Source of the DNA: Ceratobasidium sp. AG-K
Taxonomy: Eukaryota > Basidiomycota > Agaricomycetes > Cantharellales > Ceratobasidiaceae
Reading direction: 5' to 3'
Length of the DNA stretch: 64,000 nucleotides
NCBI GenBank assembly: GCA_037039685.1
Contig: JAWNGF010000009.1
Span: 1,054,001 to 1,118,000, forward strand
Part shown: positions 46,265 through 58,921 of the stretch, in pieces
Position numbering within the stretch: the first letter of the stretch is position 1
Layout: each line of letters starts with the position of its first letter
Program-made: the position numbers and the translations under genes
The notes under the pieces: generated by a model
Databases searched by the model: none
Told to the model about the DNA's origin: nothing
What the model saw: only the letters and a program-made list of their open reading frames with translations

Positions 46265-48283
46265 CTAGGCCAAGAAGCCTTCAGCCTCGTACAACCCCCG
46301 ATAGACCCTCCCGTGAAACGAGACGAGCTTGGCAATGCGTTCGCCCAAGTGACGAATCTCGGGCATGAGCGGTTCCAAGCCCGCCGCGACCGCACCCTCG
46401 TCGCCTGCTCCCGACTTGAGCACACACCGCCCCACCACGCCCTCGACGGCTTTTTCCAACCTGCCCTTGAACAGTTTGGCCAAGACCGAATCGGGGTGGA
46501 GGTTTGTCTCCATCCAGCTCTCGAGCAGGGCGAGCGTCTTGGCGTCGGGCAACACGTCGGCCGTCGTGCCGCGCCTGACTTGTTCAGCCCGGACAGCGAC
46601 TTGGAGAACAACGTCCCGCATCCCGGAGCGCCATTTCGTCCACTCGTCCTTGTCCTTGTCTGCCTCTTGTTTCCGTCCCGAAAAGCAAAGTCCGAGTCGG
46701 GCCGGACCGACTTGCCAGACTTCACGCTTGACGCGGTCCACGACGTGGTCTTCGAGGACGAGGCCCTTTTTGGCGCCGGTGCCAAAGACGAGCTGGCGAA
46801 AGAGCATGAGGACGGCGTAGAGGACGCCGAGGTCGGCTGCGTCGGATGTGAGACCGGCGAGACGGGCGTGGTCGAGGTAGAGTGTTTCGGGGTACCCCGG
46901 TGGCGGGGCAATGTGCGGGAGGCGCTGGGAGAGGGGTGTGGTGGTGGGCGGTGGGGGAGTCGAGACGTTGGTGGGGGGCGAAAAGATGAGCGAGACGAGG
47001 GCGCGTGAGAGGAGGGTGAGCGTGGGAGGTCGGACGGAGAATGAGGCGGCGGCTTTGCGGAGCCAGGATTGGGTGGTTGAGAGTGAGAGCAGGCCGCGGT
47101 CGTGTCGTTCTTGGAACGTTTTGAGCTCAAAGTCGACGGCGGTTTCAAAGAGGTACGGGCGGAGGGCTTGGAGTTGGTGGTTGGCAATGTCCTGCGCGAT
47201 GTCAGCAGTGGTTAATGAGCAGACGTTGGACTCACCAGTTTCATGAGCTCGAGAATCTCAAAGCACATGCGGACTGCGCGGACGCCTCCGCCGTGTCGTG
47301 CGGCGACGGTGACCATCATCTCGACTGCACGGTCCCGCATGGGGGCACAGTGCTGCTTGAGGACGGCTCCGAGGTTCTTGAACACACCGTGCGAATCAAA
47401 CACACCGTGACGGAGCTCCTGGGCAATGAGCGTTGCGTCGGCCGAGGCAGAGTGAACAACACTGTGCAACACCGCACACAGCTCGTTGACCAATGGGGGA
47501 ATGCGTGACGGCAGCGAGCGAGATCCGGATGGTCTGGACAGCAGCGCGCCACACACACAGGGCAGACGGCGGCCACGGTCGTCAAAGCTGGTGCAGGCAC
47601 AGCCCGTGTCGACCTCGATCTGGACTGCTTGCCAGTATTTTTCCGTCAGCTCGCGTTTTTTGCGCCCAGACGTCGGCCGGAACTGAAGACCAGGGTCAAA
47701 CAATAGGTCGTGGCCTACAACATATTAGCCAAGTTCAATAACCACTCGTTGGACTCACGCAGTTGGGGATTGCGCAGGATGGCCTCGAGGTCAAGCTCCT
47801 TGAGTGTCTCGCGGGTGATGAGGGGAGTGAGGCTGGGGACATGGGCTACGCGGCGGGTGGGAGTGGTGCGCACAAGCGGTGTCGATGGCGAGCGCACGCG
47901 GTGGTCGGTTGTCCGCGACACAACAGGCGTAGGCGCCGGAATACACAGGGGAAGAGCGGGTAAAACGTCCATCGTTGGTGAATCCGACTCGAGCTGGGGC
48001 GTATTATGTGTGCCAGGCGCGGCCGCGTCGGAGTCGAGTCGAGCCGGGTCGTGCTGGCCGCTACTGCCCGGACCTCGCGCAGGCTGTTTCACAGTCAGCG
48101 TCGTCCACTGGAGCTCGTTCGACTCACCTCAGAGCAAGCCCGTCGGCGCTTGGGCGGTCGGTCCTCGTCGTCTTCTAGTTCAACAGGCACATACTCGTCA
48201 TACTCATCCTCGACCTTGCGCTTCGTCGGCCGAGGAGCAACAGGCAGCGCAGACGGTTGGTGGTGGTGCAGCAGCGAGTCCAT
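46265..48283 (-). CDS. Tcp11/Sok1-family protein
   Basis: Four exons (48283-48128, 48083-47759, 47714-47236, 47191-46265) give about 628 residues. The N-terminal 160 residues are low-complexity with a bipartite basic signal (PPKRRRA). The Tcp11 domain starts with HDLLFDPGLQFRPTSGRKKRE (split by intron 2) and YWQAV, and includes a CACTSF and CVCG cysteine region, RIPPLVNELCAVL, RDRAVEMMV, FEILELMKLDIANHQLQALRPYL, HDRGLL and LDHARLAGL, ending near HGRVYRGLYEAEGFLA at TAG 46265. Yeast SOK1 suppresses protein kinase A loss, and animal TCP11 acts in sperm cAMP signalling, so a link to PKA signalling is plausible but not shown. High GC gives long false frames on both strands in the last exon; splice phases and family motifs support the frame ending at 46265. 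Confidence 0.85.
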
Positions 48284-49866
48284 CGTGTGCAGAGCGCGAA
48301 TCCGGCCCCTGCTATTTATCCGGCTCCCGTTCCGACGCTCTGGACACCCCAACTCCCGTCTCGTCGCCATTCCCAATCCGGCTAGCCCACCCGAGCCCTT
48401 GTCTCCCCCCTTCACGAATCCTTGGTTCCAAACCTTACCGCACTCTAGCCATCCATATCTGACGTCAGATGCGAGTCTGGCCGATGTTGGGCCAGACCGC
48501 TGCAAGTCCGAAATGAACGCATACACCCCGTTCCTCGCGTGGCCTCCCCCGCATACGTAGACACATCAACAACCGATCGACCTAGATTTCTTGCGTCTGG
48601 GCCAGATATGTCCTCCCCTACACCGCGATTATCGCTCGGGTTTCTGGACCGACCAACGCGCCTGCCACGCCCACCTCCTCGTTCCCGACAGCGCCCTTGA
48701 CCAGTGCCCTCTAGCATCCCCCTCAATTTTATTCGCTCGTCTCATGTGCGCGGGTCACCCCCATTTATTTTGAGCCATCAACCAAATTCTCATTTTTTTC
48801 CCGCTAGCCCACCAACCCAACTCGTCCTCCTCGGGTACGCCACTGCAACAGTTTGAGTGTTCAAGCATAGTTTCCCCATTCGCCTCGACTTGATTTGCTC
48901 CCGTCAAGCTTTACACGTTTGCCGTTGATACCTGCAAGATGGTTACCGCCGATTGCATTTTCACTGAGGCGCACGCGGTTTCGACGGATCCGGGCCCGGG
49001 AACTGCCTGCATGCCGACCCCCATTTTCCCCGTGGTAAATCAGTCTCTGCCAGTACGCCTGCACAGATCCGGCTCTCCTACTCTAGCACATGGTCTGGTG
49101 ATGCCTGCATACGAGGTAGATCTGGCTCTGCTCAACTGCCTAGGAGCACATGGCGAAAGCGGTAGCTGCTGAACCGCCTACGAGCACTAGCATACTCCAT
49201 ACTCGATCCTCTCCTAGCACGCCGTAGGAACCATTTCTTCTGATTCACCAAGTAAGCTCTGATCTTGATCCAGTTTTCACGCCGTTGGAGCTATTAACCC
49301 CGATACTGGTCCGCATCGAACAAAAATATCAATCGAGCACCTAGGCTGAACCTCCCATTTACTTCAACTCGAGCGCTAGGCGCCCCATTTTTCACCCGAT
49401 TCCATTGATCATCACCCGCATAGGCGACGCATGGCCGACTCTTTCAACAAGCACCCAACCGCTCTCACAAAACCCATCGCGTGTGATTCGAAAACACAGC
49501 TCAGGAACGAAACAACGTGCCAACAGCCAATGAGATAAATTGCTCGTAGATCCTTCTACAATAAAGTAAAAACTCCTATTCCCGGCCCCACTCGCTTGTT
49601 ACCCCGCACGCAGCTCCACCGAGTGCGCTGGCGAGGAGAGGCCCGAGCTCTCTTACGTTTGAAATTTATTCCCATCGGCGTAGGGTGGTTGCCTACAAAG
49701 GAGAATAATTGAACCGGTTGGATGGTGGTACTGGTGGCGCTGGGCGGACAGGAGTATGAGATAGATCGGTGTCGGGGGACAGTCTGAGGTGACTGGGAAG
49801 AGCGTAGATTAGGTGGGGTAATTGTTAGTCATACGTTATAGGTCCTTTTTGGGAGTCGCTAACAAC
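48284..49866. other. Intergenic, no gene recognised
   Basis: About 1.6 kb of mixed composition. The proximal part is the Tcp11-like promoter. A 77-codon frame at 48939-49172 is unsupported. Confidence 0.45.
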
Positions 49867-49952
49867 TCCCGCTTAGCTCAGTGGTAGAGCGCGTCACTAG
49901 TAGGCGCACAGACGCGATGACGAGGCCGCTTGTTCGATCCAGGCAGTGGGAA
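49867..49952 (+). tRNA. tRNA-Thr(AGT) with a 14-base intron
   Basis: The acceptor TCCCGCT (49867-49873) pairs with AGTGGGA (49945-49951) with one G-T pair, and A at 49952 is the discriminator. The D stem is GCTC/GAGC, the anticodon stem CGTCA (49892-49896) pairs with TGACG (49918-49922), and the T arm GCTTG/CAGGC carries loop TTCGATC. The anticodon stem is interrupted by 21 bases; taking the usual intron place one base after the anticodon gives anticodon AGT at 49899-49901 and an intron at 49903-49916. Box A (TAGCTCAGTGG) and box B (TTGTTCGATCC) give the internal Pol III promoter. Confidence 0.9.
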
Positions 49953-49958
49953 TTTTTT
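49953..49958 (+). terminator. Pol III terminator of tRNA-Thr
   Basis: Run of six T directly after the tRNA. Confidence 0.8.
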
Positions 49959-52900
49959 GTTGCATTTATTTTACTCCCAGACGTGGGTTTCATGGCCTAG
50001 AATGGGTTTCACAACGAGTTCTCAAGTAAAGTCCGATTTGCCGGATTTTTGGCAGTAGCACTCGACTGTCCTGATCGCCTGAACTTTATCTGGACATTCA
50101 GGGTCCACTCTAGGCCACGGTTCCGAACATGGCCTTGCTAGCAGTTACCATGGCCATCTCGGCGCATATACCCCATAAACCTATCCCTGGGATAATTGAC
50201 AAGCGTACTCACGCACCTTGGCAACGCCCTGCACAGCACAGGATGGCCAGGCCCACCCGGCGGGAAATAAGCAGCGGTCCAGACCGTTTGTCGATCCGCT
50301 CGTCACGAATTGACCGGATGTGATCATTATCTGGCATCTCGACCGGAGTGTTTCGCAGGGTAGGACCAAAATAGGGCGTGAGACCCTGCAGAGAGGGTGG
50401 CAACTGGGGTGGAACCTTGGGAACAACAGGGAAGTGCTTAAACTGGCATACAGTGGAGTCTATGTGCCAAAGACTGGGGGCGAGAGCAAGTAGGTTGGGT
50501 GGGATAGTGCGCATTTGGGTTCCGGCTCAACCTCGTTGATAACTCGATGCTCATGTATCTCATTCTGGCGTGCAACCTGCGGGCTATTCGTGCTCTGGCG
50601 AGTCTTACTCGAGTGCATGAGATTTGTTCGAGTGTTCGAGTGCTACGTAGCACAATGACTTTCCAACCATTTTTCATCGTGTGAGCCCGAACGTCAAGAT
50701 CGATCAGTGGGTGTTGTTGGCCCGGCAATTAGTGGAGCGATTGCGGGGCCGGTTTATACCCCATGGCCCCACCAAGCGCCGGTCGAACCTTTTTCTTGTC
50801 ACCGAGGGGCTCGGCATTTAATAATAACCGGGAACGGCAAAATAACAATCACTTCGGATACACACTTTGATTTATTCAGGATCTCATCCTACGTGGCTAT
50901 ACGGTATGTTTGCTGAATGCGGAAAAAATCGAGATCGTCAAGGTAGGTACCGGCTGTGGCTCCACTTCTGTGGGACAATCCATGGCTGACGCGTCCGTGC
51001 ACAGTTCACACGGTAGTCGATCCATCTCGAGAAGATATATTCAGGTGTACACGGTCCTGGATTTGATTGTGGGGCCGAGTTAAAGACAAATTTGGGGGTT
51101 AGGGGCGTGCATACTATAATATCTTGTCGGGCGGGCATTGGCTGGAATTTCAACAATAAAAAATTCGGAACGAGCTCCTATACTCCGTCCGGCATCTGTC
51201 CGGGAGCTTTGGGTTTGGTCCGGGGCATGATTCTTCGGCAGGTCGTGCGCATACACTGCCATTCCCCTCGATTTACATGTGTGGCACCGTTTATCACCGA
51301 GGAATTTTGCATTTGATATCGGACAAATCGTGCGAAACGACCGAGATTATCCATATTTCGTCTACTCTACGTTTGGCGCCAGATGAAATTTAACTCGAAA
51401 AGGGTATGATCATCCTTTCTGGGTATCAAACATGTGGCACACAGCGACCGAAGCTCGATTAACATGAGACATACTTCGAGGTACCCAATGTCCCGGGGAG
51501 TTTCCATACCACTGTTCGTGCATCTCGGGAAGCTCACCCTTGGTCTGACGGTCTGACGGTCTGACGGATACCGTACCTCGCGAGCTCCCGTTCTGTTTAC
51601 GAGTACAGGCTACAGTGGAGATGCGTAAAGGGCTCGTGTTGTGTAATCAGTTCGCGAGCCATGGCACGGCAGAAGGTCAATGTCCATCCGTTGCGTGACC
51701 CTGCCAGGCTCCGACGCGCAGAGTACATCCAGACCGAGAATATCGATCCCTTTGCCGCGCCGTCGCGCTCCGGTTTCCATTCCCGGAACCGGTCGCACCG
51801 CACTTGCCGGGCTCGACTGCGCGTCGGTCGCGCCCTGGTATAGGGGCCAACACATATTAGGCGACTCATTTGTCAGATATCAAGGGGCATAATACTCAGC
51901 CGCTTTGACTGATGTCCAACGTGCGAGGTGAAATGCTGGGCGAAACTTCGGTGTGGCACCAAATGGTACAAGGTGTCTGAAACAGGTGTTCATTTATCGT
52001 AAAATTTATGTCAGTGAGCGAAATCATTGGCTGTACGGAGCTTGGATCTCTGCAGCAATTTTCGCCGCTTCGAGTCCTCGTGTCGGAATCTGTCTGTGCC
52101 GCCATTTAGGCGGCACTCGCATACATATCCTATTAATCATTGACGTCAAGCTGGCACGAGCCCGACTATTAGCGACATTGGATATGTTCTATCGAGGCGA
52201 GCGCGCACACATGCCGGTAGTATCGACTCAGATGTCAACGTCGAGATGACGCCGCATGCATGACCGGCCAAGGGAGTGTGTTATCGATCAGCGAAGCATA
52301 TAATCCGTCGCATTGATATTCTCCCGCTGAATATACGCGGTGTGGATGGTTTCAGCCGCGCAGTCACGCGTTGTCTGCTCGTCGGATATCAAAGCAAAGC
52401 GCCATAGAAATACTTGGCTCGGTCGTTTCAGCATACATGTGCCCTCACGCTGAGGGGAACGAGTTGGATTGACTGCAAGCGACTGAGTATGGTCACACAG
52501 GTTTGGGTGGCCAGTTTGGTGGCCACCACGTGACCAGATGGCACCCTTTTCAACTGCCGACACTTGCTGGCGTATCCTCGATCCCAAACATATAGCCGCG
52601 AATATGCCTCTTTATTTCGAAGAAATCACCCGGAGAACCATCAATATTCCATACGAGACATGCTCCGCTGGTGCTATATGCAATAAATTAGTGTGAATTT
52701 GTCAGTGGGCCATCGCTTGCAACGTTTATCAGCGCGAATATCATTCTTCGGGGGTTGAATTTGGTCAAGGTACGCACGTAAAGATTTTCATCGATGCTAA
52801 GATATGTTTATAGATGATACCTTTATTGGCAAAAAAAGCACTCTTCTTCCCGCCTCAACTGACATGGGACCGGAGTGCCCCCACACCGTCGAACCGCCGG

Positions 52901-54092
52901 CTATGGCTGACTCTGAGCACTATACTGTTCCGCCTATGGGTCATGCGCGCCCAAATTTACGCGTTGGTTCTCATCTTGTGATTTCAGCACCCCGGAACTT
53001 TTGCCTATGTTCGAGTTCTCCAAGAAAAGTCACGAGGTTGGTCTTGACCCCGCTTGTCATGCCTGTTTGGACCTTGATCTTCCGACCATATGCTACGACT
53101 GAATCGTGCAAAATGCTGACCGTGCATATGGTTCAAAGTGCATTGAAACACGCGTGCCTAGATCGCATGACTCCAGTCGACAACTGCCACGTCCGGGTAC
53201 ATCTTTCCAGGCCCATTGTGCGTACTGGCTCGTGAGCATCGAGACCTCGTCGCATCTCGTAGGCATGGCGTTCTCCTGTAGATCTCTGCTTGTTCTACGC
53301 AATGGTGTATCGCTGTAACGCTGATCTCTTGTTTGATGTCAGCACCGACTGTCCCAGGTCATCTCTTATCGGGTCGACGATCCAGCTCAACTAAGCTCCT
53401 ACCGTTCGTCGCTTCTACTATGAGGCCTAGACACCTTGCTCGCATTTATTCTTCCGTCAGCAGTGGTACCCTCCCCGCATATTCTACTTCTATTTGGTAC
53501 TCGCTGCTGCGCCTGGAGACTGTACACCCGGGGCGGGACTTGAATGCGCACTCAATAGGTGCGGAACAACTAGATTATGCATTCGACCCCCCTGGATACC
53601 AATGGACGGACGTTCCATCCCCGTTAGGCACAAGGAGGCAGCGTCAAGGGATAGTTGGATTTTACATGCGCGCTACGAGCGCGTTAACCTATTCCGCTCT
53701 GGCACTCAAAATGGGTGGACCATTCTCCGTCGATCCATCTCTGCGACGCGATGATAGGATAAATCCGACCCTTGCATCGCACCGAGGCATCATCAATGCT
53801 TGGACTAGAGCACTGCGTTTCTCATAATTGGGGTGCTCGTCACTGAACTCCGATAAGGCTGGTAGATCGATTCAAGGCCCAAGAAGACGCTCTTTTATCC
53901 CCTAGTAAAAACACATGCAAAGAGGACCGACAGGGGATATAAAACACAACAATATTATCCTAGGATTAAGTTACGCATACTGAAGGAGGAGAATAACATA
54001 ATACAAGGAGACTAGGCAGCAGTGCAGCGGTGGGTGGTATAAACAACACTCCTGGCAGTCAACTGGAGGTCGATGGTCTGGCTCATAAAGTT
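49959..54092. other. Gene-poor stretch, no gene recognised
   Basis: About 4.1 kb. Many short frames; the longest (52804-53235 and 53333-53827, plus strand) show no motif, signal peptide or splice partner that I can support. A short 8-base tandem repeat lies at 51542-51567. It could be old transposon debris, but no reverse transcriptase, transposase or long terminal repeat was seen. Confidence 0.4.
51542..51567. repeat. 8-base tandem repeat (GGTCTGAC, about three copies)
   Basis: Three consecutive copies of GGTCTGAC plus a partial copy. Confidence 0.8.
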
Positions 54093-57000
54093 TTATTCAG
54101 AAATCCTTGGTCGCTTGATAGGTGCGCGATCATCCCTTTCAGTCCACCGAGCGTGTTGGATTTTCCGTTTGTTCCGGGTTGTTGGTCGTTGGACGTATTC
54201 TTCGTCGCTGTCGTCTTCCAGTGCTGGTATAGGGGTGGTTGCACGGTCGTGCTCTCTGAGAACGGTCAGCCGGTTCGCTAGCGCGCGCATAAACTCGGTC
54301 TGGATCATGGGTTCGATTAGAAAAGAATATCCGACTGCGAAACGGGCGCACCTTGCAAATCCGCTCTTTGGGTCGTCCGAATTCGTCCCTCTCCGCCAAA
54401 CGCTTTCGTTCTTTCCACTAGAGCACATCACGATCAGATTGAGCCCCGTGGATAAATAAAAAATCAATTTACCTTTTTTTCTTCTTCTTTGAGAAGTAGT
54501 CCCAGGTGCTTTGTCCACAGATGAAGATCCAGGGACTCGGGTTGAGCGTTGAGCGTTGGGTCCGTTATTTTACCCTTGCCTTTCGCTCTCCATTTACGAC
54601 TTTTGGGCACCGAGTAAGAATAGCTCATATCGTCCGTAGTTTCTTCTTCGTCTGAATCGGTGGGTATTCTATAAGAACGTGTTGCCGATGCAGCAGTTCT
54701 TCGTGGACGTGAAGTACCCTCTTCAAAACCCGAGGGTGTCATCGGAGTTGGCGACCGCTTGGATTTCAATGGGTCGGGGTTGCAGAGTGTATTGATGGAC
54801 ATTTTACCCGACGAGACAGGCTTCATACTATCCGGTGGGAGATAGTCTTCTTCTGAAAAGTAAAATTTTTGCCTCTCAAGTTTGTTCCAAAACTTCCAAA
54901 ACTGGTACCGTTATCAAATGTAAGTTTACTCACTGCGATTGGCTCAATCACTTACCGGTTGACGTCCTAGTCTCGCCAGAACTTTAAAGTGGAATAGGGT
55001 GATAGGCACATTCTCGTCAATATAAGAGCTCAGCACCTGCCCATACCAGACGTTAGCCTCAGCCAGAAGCATACCCATCGTCCAACTTGCCTGTCCATTT
55101 CCATTGATGACACAATGAGTCATCATGACAGCTGTCGTACGATGACCGCTCTTGAAGTGCTCTAAAATATGTTCCGCGACGTGACGTGGACCTGGGGCGG
55201 GAATTTTATTATAAGTCCTGTGTAATTGTTGAACCAAAACAAACTCACTTGGAGGGTAAGGCAGTTTTGCTTCGAGTTCGGAGGACATTTGATGGCCTTG
55301 GTTGTGTGACCACCATCGACTGAAAGAAGCTATCAATAGGATGCACTCGTAGTAGGCATTATACATACCGCCTAGCCCAACGCGTCCCAGACTCTTCCCG
55401 GTCCAGCCTAGCTGTCAAAGTGTCCTGGCTGATCGTTCCCTTGATAGTTGCCGAGCATGAGTCGAGCTGGCGTAATGAATTGATGATATGGTTTACATAC
55501 CAGATTATAGTTTGAACTTGTGAAAATGCTGGTTTGGGCATCATCGCCTGAGGATCCGGTCGCATTCGTTTGAGGGCCGGGTGGCGCTGGCTGAGGCTCT
55601 GGCTCTTCCTCTTCTGTATTCGTTGCCCACAAAGGGACAAACCCATACATGTCTATGCCAATCACGGGTAGACTTGAACCGAGCGCAGCACGGTGGGTAG
55701 CGCATTCTTCCGAAAACGGCTCCGGCAATTCCTCAAGTCGGATTGCATGGTCCCTCAGAGCATCGACGACTCGGGCCTCTATCCTTTTGTCTTCGCACAG
55801 TCGCTTTAGTAGCTTGCCCTGTAGTCACCGATTGTAAGCACAAACGAGGTAAACATGTGTAGCCTTGCTAACCTTGCTGCTAATCGGTAGGCAACGAACG
55901 GCAACATCACCCTTGAGTCGTATGATTTCCCAATCATCGAGACCAAGGCCCAAATTACTCCTTGCATATGCAATACAGCTCCGTTCATTCTCGACAAACG
56001 GGCTCAGAAGGACCTCGATGAGCTCCTCCCGAGAAAGCGTTTCTGGAATCTCTTTAAAGTTCTGGTTCTTCGGACGGCAATGATTGAGTATTCCAGGGGG
56101 AGTTGGCGGCTGAACTAGATGAAGCTCGACGAGTTTCTCTAGCAGCGGGGGCATGAGCGTGCTGGTCATGTCGTCAGACCATGATGCATTGGTTGGTGAG
56201 CAAAATACGGTCAAGAGCAAGACATGCCGAATCTTGGGTTCCGTCGGATTAGGGTAGTGCGCATGTAGACTTTGGATGAGTGAAATGGTTTTTGGAAATG
56301 TGACCGATCGGGTAGAACTAAATAGCTGCAATTCGAGGGCTAAATGTTAGTAGTTACTTGAAGGCTAGCATACACTCAATCGTACCTTGATGAGCGCGCT
56401 AACAAGCGAACTTGGTCAAAGGGTAAATATGTGAACAAACTAGACGTTAGCCCGTATCGACGTACGATAGGCTATACGGCAATTTCCTTGCCGCATCGAG
56501 CTTCTTTAGCGCCAGATAGCCTTGCTCGTTGATCTTCGCTTCCATACATACTTCGGCGGCGACTGTTCGACTAACGAACATACTTTTACCGAAAATAAAT
56601 AAATAATACTGTAATCTGATAGTCGAAAAAATGGACTCACATGGGATCAAGCCTCTGGAGATCTTCAACCATCTTTATTATGGTTTCGTCTCGCCCATCT
56701 CGAACGACGGCGGGTTTCTCAAAAACTTTGCGGAAAATAAAATCGCGGTACTGTGACACAGCAACGTGTTGGCTTTAATATCGCTAGCCTCATGGATCCT
56801 TGAGATAAGTTTAGCGCACCTTTACATCTATTCGGAAACCATTTTTTACCGCCAGAGGAAGGAGTCGAGGTTCATAGGAAAGCGCAAGTGGGAAATCCAG
56901 TACAAGCGGGTCCTTTAGCGCCGCGTAAAAATGAGGCCACCTGGGTTGCATGAACGCCACTCACCTTGGGACAGAATGGGATAAAACCATACTTCTCGAA

Positions 57001-57629
57001 CATTTCTTGAACAGTTTCCCACTCGACCCTTGTCCTTCCACCATGCGACTTCTTGTCCACCAACCATTGCCGGAATACGGCACCATCATCCGCATTCTTG
57101 GACCAGTCCAAGTCCTTGTATCCCATCCGGTTGGCCGCAATATGGAGCAAGTGCACAAAGCTATCAAATGACAGACTGTGTGACCAATGCTTCTTGACGA
57201 AGCCGTGGGGGGCAGAGTGGCCCCGGTACTGTATTACACACTGGATGAGATATCGACTGATGTGGGCACCGTTGTTGATCATAATCTAACTCAGAAGTAA
57301 CACGTATTAACATACGACGCTGGTCCGATGACATCGGTCGGCTGGAGAACACATGTTACTCACATCAAGCATTTGCTTGTCCACCAACTTTCCCCTTCCA
57401 AGAGCCCAATACATAGCATGTTGATGGCCGTATCGAGTGATAAAGTATAATGCACGGGTATAGGATTCCTTAGAAATGCGGTAGAAACGCTTTGATGTCT
57501 GGCTTAGCGAGAGGGGGTCGTCGAGTTGTATGAAAATAAGAAGGAGTACATCATCTACACTCGATTTTGAGCGAGGTTGGGGGTATTAGTTAGGGCGTGC
57601 TAACCTGAAAGGTGACTGAAGATGTCCAT
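54093..57629 (-). CDS. Large F-box-like protein of unknown function
   Basis: A multi-exon minus-strand gene. The ATG at 57629 is chosen because its short first exon (57629-57605) joins in phase to the next exon and gives MDIFSHLSDDVLLLIFIQLDDPLSLSQTSKRFY, a typical N-terminal F-box shape. Next come RYGHQHAMYWALGRGKLV and an exon with HISRYLIQCVIQYRG (57280-56960), helical segments with repeated Leu, a block with LSPFVENERSCIAYARSNLGLGLDDWE (56020-55900), an IGIDMYGFVPLW exon (near 55650), and an acid/Ser-rich linker with two basic nuclear-type signals (KSRKWRAKGKGK and IKRPRISE) at the end. It recalls a conserved Agaricomycete F-box family. A ubiquitin-ligase adaptor role is inferred from the F-box alone. 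Internal exon borders between 56400 and 55400 are uncertain. Confidence 0.65.
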
Positions 57630-58286
57630 TCTCCAACTGGGTTTGGGGTACCTCTTCGATGAGGAGAATGCCAGGGGGATCTGTTACCACAGTGCCAGGT
57701 AACAGCCTGTGATAGTCCAGCCAAGTTCAAATATTTCTAGAAGGGGTGGCTCGTGGTCGTGGGCTATGTCACAGCTGGCGGGATCAGTAGCCGGTGGTCG
57801 TTGTGTGCATGTCCAGTGCAGGACCCCACATGTAGGGTCGATTTCCTTTTCCAGGTAAATCAACTCGTGCTCTTGGCAAATTTGTACCAGGTCGGGTCAT
57901 AGGTGGGGATGTGTCGCCGTATAACTGGGTTTAAATATTCGTAATATTTACGTGCAACACAAGCCATGACCGGCACTACAACGCATGTTAGGTGATGACA
58001 CGAACGGTGCATAGCGACAGTTATTCAATTTAATAATTGAAAGTACCGCCAGAGGACACTTGGGCAAGGGAAAGCTCTTGGTTCAGGGGCACGGCGCTGA
58101 TCCGCCTGCAACGGCATCGGTCCGCCTACTGCGCGAGTGATGCACTTAACATAAGACTGTTTCCAACGCATACTCGGACGAACATCCACGCGCATACAGC
58201 ATCGTCAAAGCTGTGTACAAGATCAAGGAATCGCCTCAAGTGCATCAAAGCCCACCTTTACTATCGCCCACATCCTCCATCCCATA
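57630..58286. other. Divergent intergenic, two promoters
   Basis: About 660 bp between divergent genes. Open frames just upstream of 57629 change frame and contain stops, so they were read as leader, not coding. A plus-strand frame at 58037-58519 is a shadow of the next gene. Confidence 0.45.
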
Positions 58287-58802
58287 ATGTCACATCCAGC
58301 GAGTCCCACTGTGTTCCCGTCCAACCAGACCGGCCGGCGCCTTGCCAACCTGTTCATCACGTCATCGATACTCTCGACGCTCACGGGTATTATAAGTCTG
58401 TATCGGGCCCGTGCGAGCTTCATGCTTTTTATTTCGATACCGGTCTTGCTCGCCATTATCCACCACGGCTATATCTATCTCTTGCTCCGGAAGGGACGTA
58501 CCTCCGCCATCACCGATAACCCCTCTGCAGAAGCTCGATTCGCATGCCTCCGAACCCCAATCAACCATCGAGTCCTGTTGTCTCTTACAGTGATCTTGGC
58601 GTTTGTGGGCCTGACTTCCCTTGGACTTAATGTCGGGCTTTATTGGTACAGGCTAAGATCCCCGCACAGTGCGGTACTCATGCCTCTTATTGCTTCATGC
58701 CTGGCCATGGTCGAGGCCGGGGTGCTTAGTGTGACGGCTCGTCACTGTCAGAAATTGAAGAAAGAGGCCTTGTTGCAACCGACAGAAGAGGAAAGCCCCT
58801 AG
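58287..58802 (+). CDS. Small four-helix membrane protein, unknown function
   Basis: A single exon of 171 residues from the ATG at 58287 to TAG. Four hydrophobic segments are evident at about 20-39, 44-67, 96-119 and 128-150, with short polar loops and a charged C-terminal tail (KLKKEALLQPTEEESP). No signature of a known transporter or enzyme is recognised; small tetraspan proteins of this sort are common lineage-specific genes in mushrooms. Membrane location is well supported by the hydrophobicity pattern; function is not assignable. The 3' end is 119 bp from the end of the convergent NDUFAF6-like gene. Confidence 0.65.
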   Translation: MSHPASPTVFPSNQTGRRLANLFITSSILSTLTGIISLYRARASFMLFISIPVLLAIIHHGYIYLLLRKGRTSAITDNPSAEARFACLRTPINHRVLLSLTVILAFVGLTSLGLNVGLYWYRLRSPHSAVLMPLIASCLAMVEAGVLSVTARHCQKLKKEALLQPTEEESP

Positions 58803-58921
58803 GCGTGCATAGTGAGTCTCATGGTTTGGACATATCAATACCATGGCTGATGCAATTGCACTCTACTGGGTTAGTTAAACATAGCGATGAGTGTATAAAT
58901 CATGCCTGCGAAGTACTTTTT

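Noticed and set aside
46261..47187. 308-codon minus frame and 231-codon plus frame over the Tcp11-like last exon
   Set aside because: Wrong frames; Tcp11 motifs and splice phase fit only the frame ending at 46265.
52804..53827. 143- and 164-codon plus frames in the gene-poor block
   Set aside because: No signal peptide, domain or supporting context; lengths are compatible with chance in this composition.
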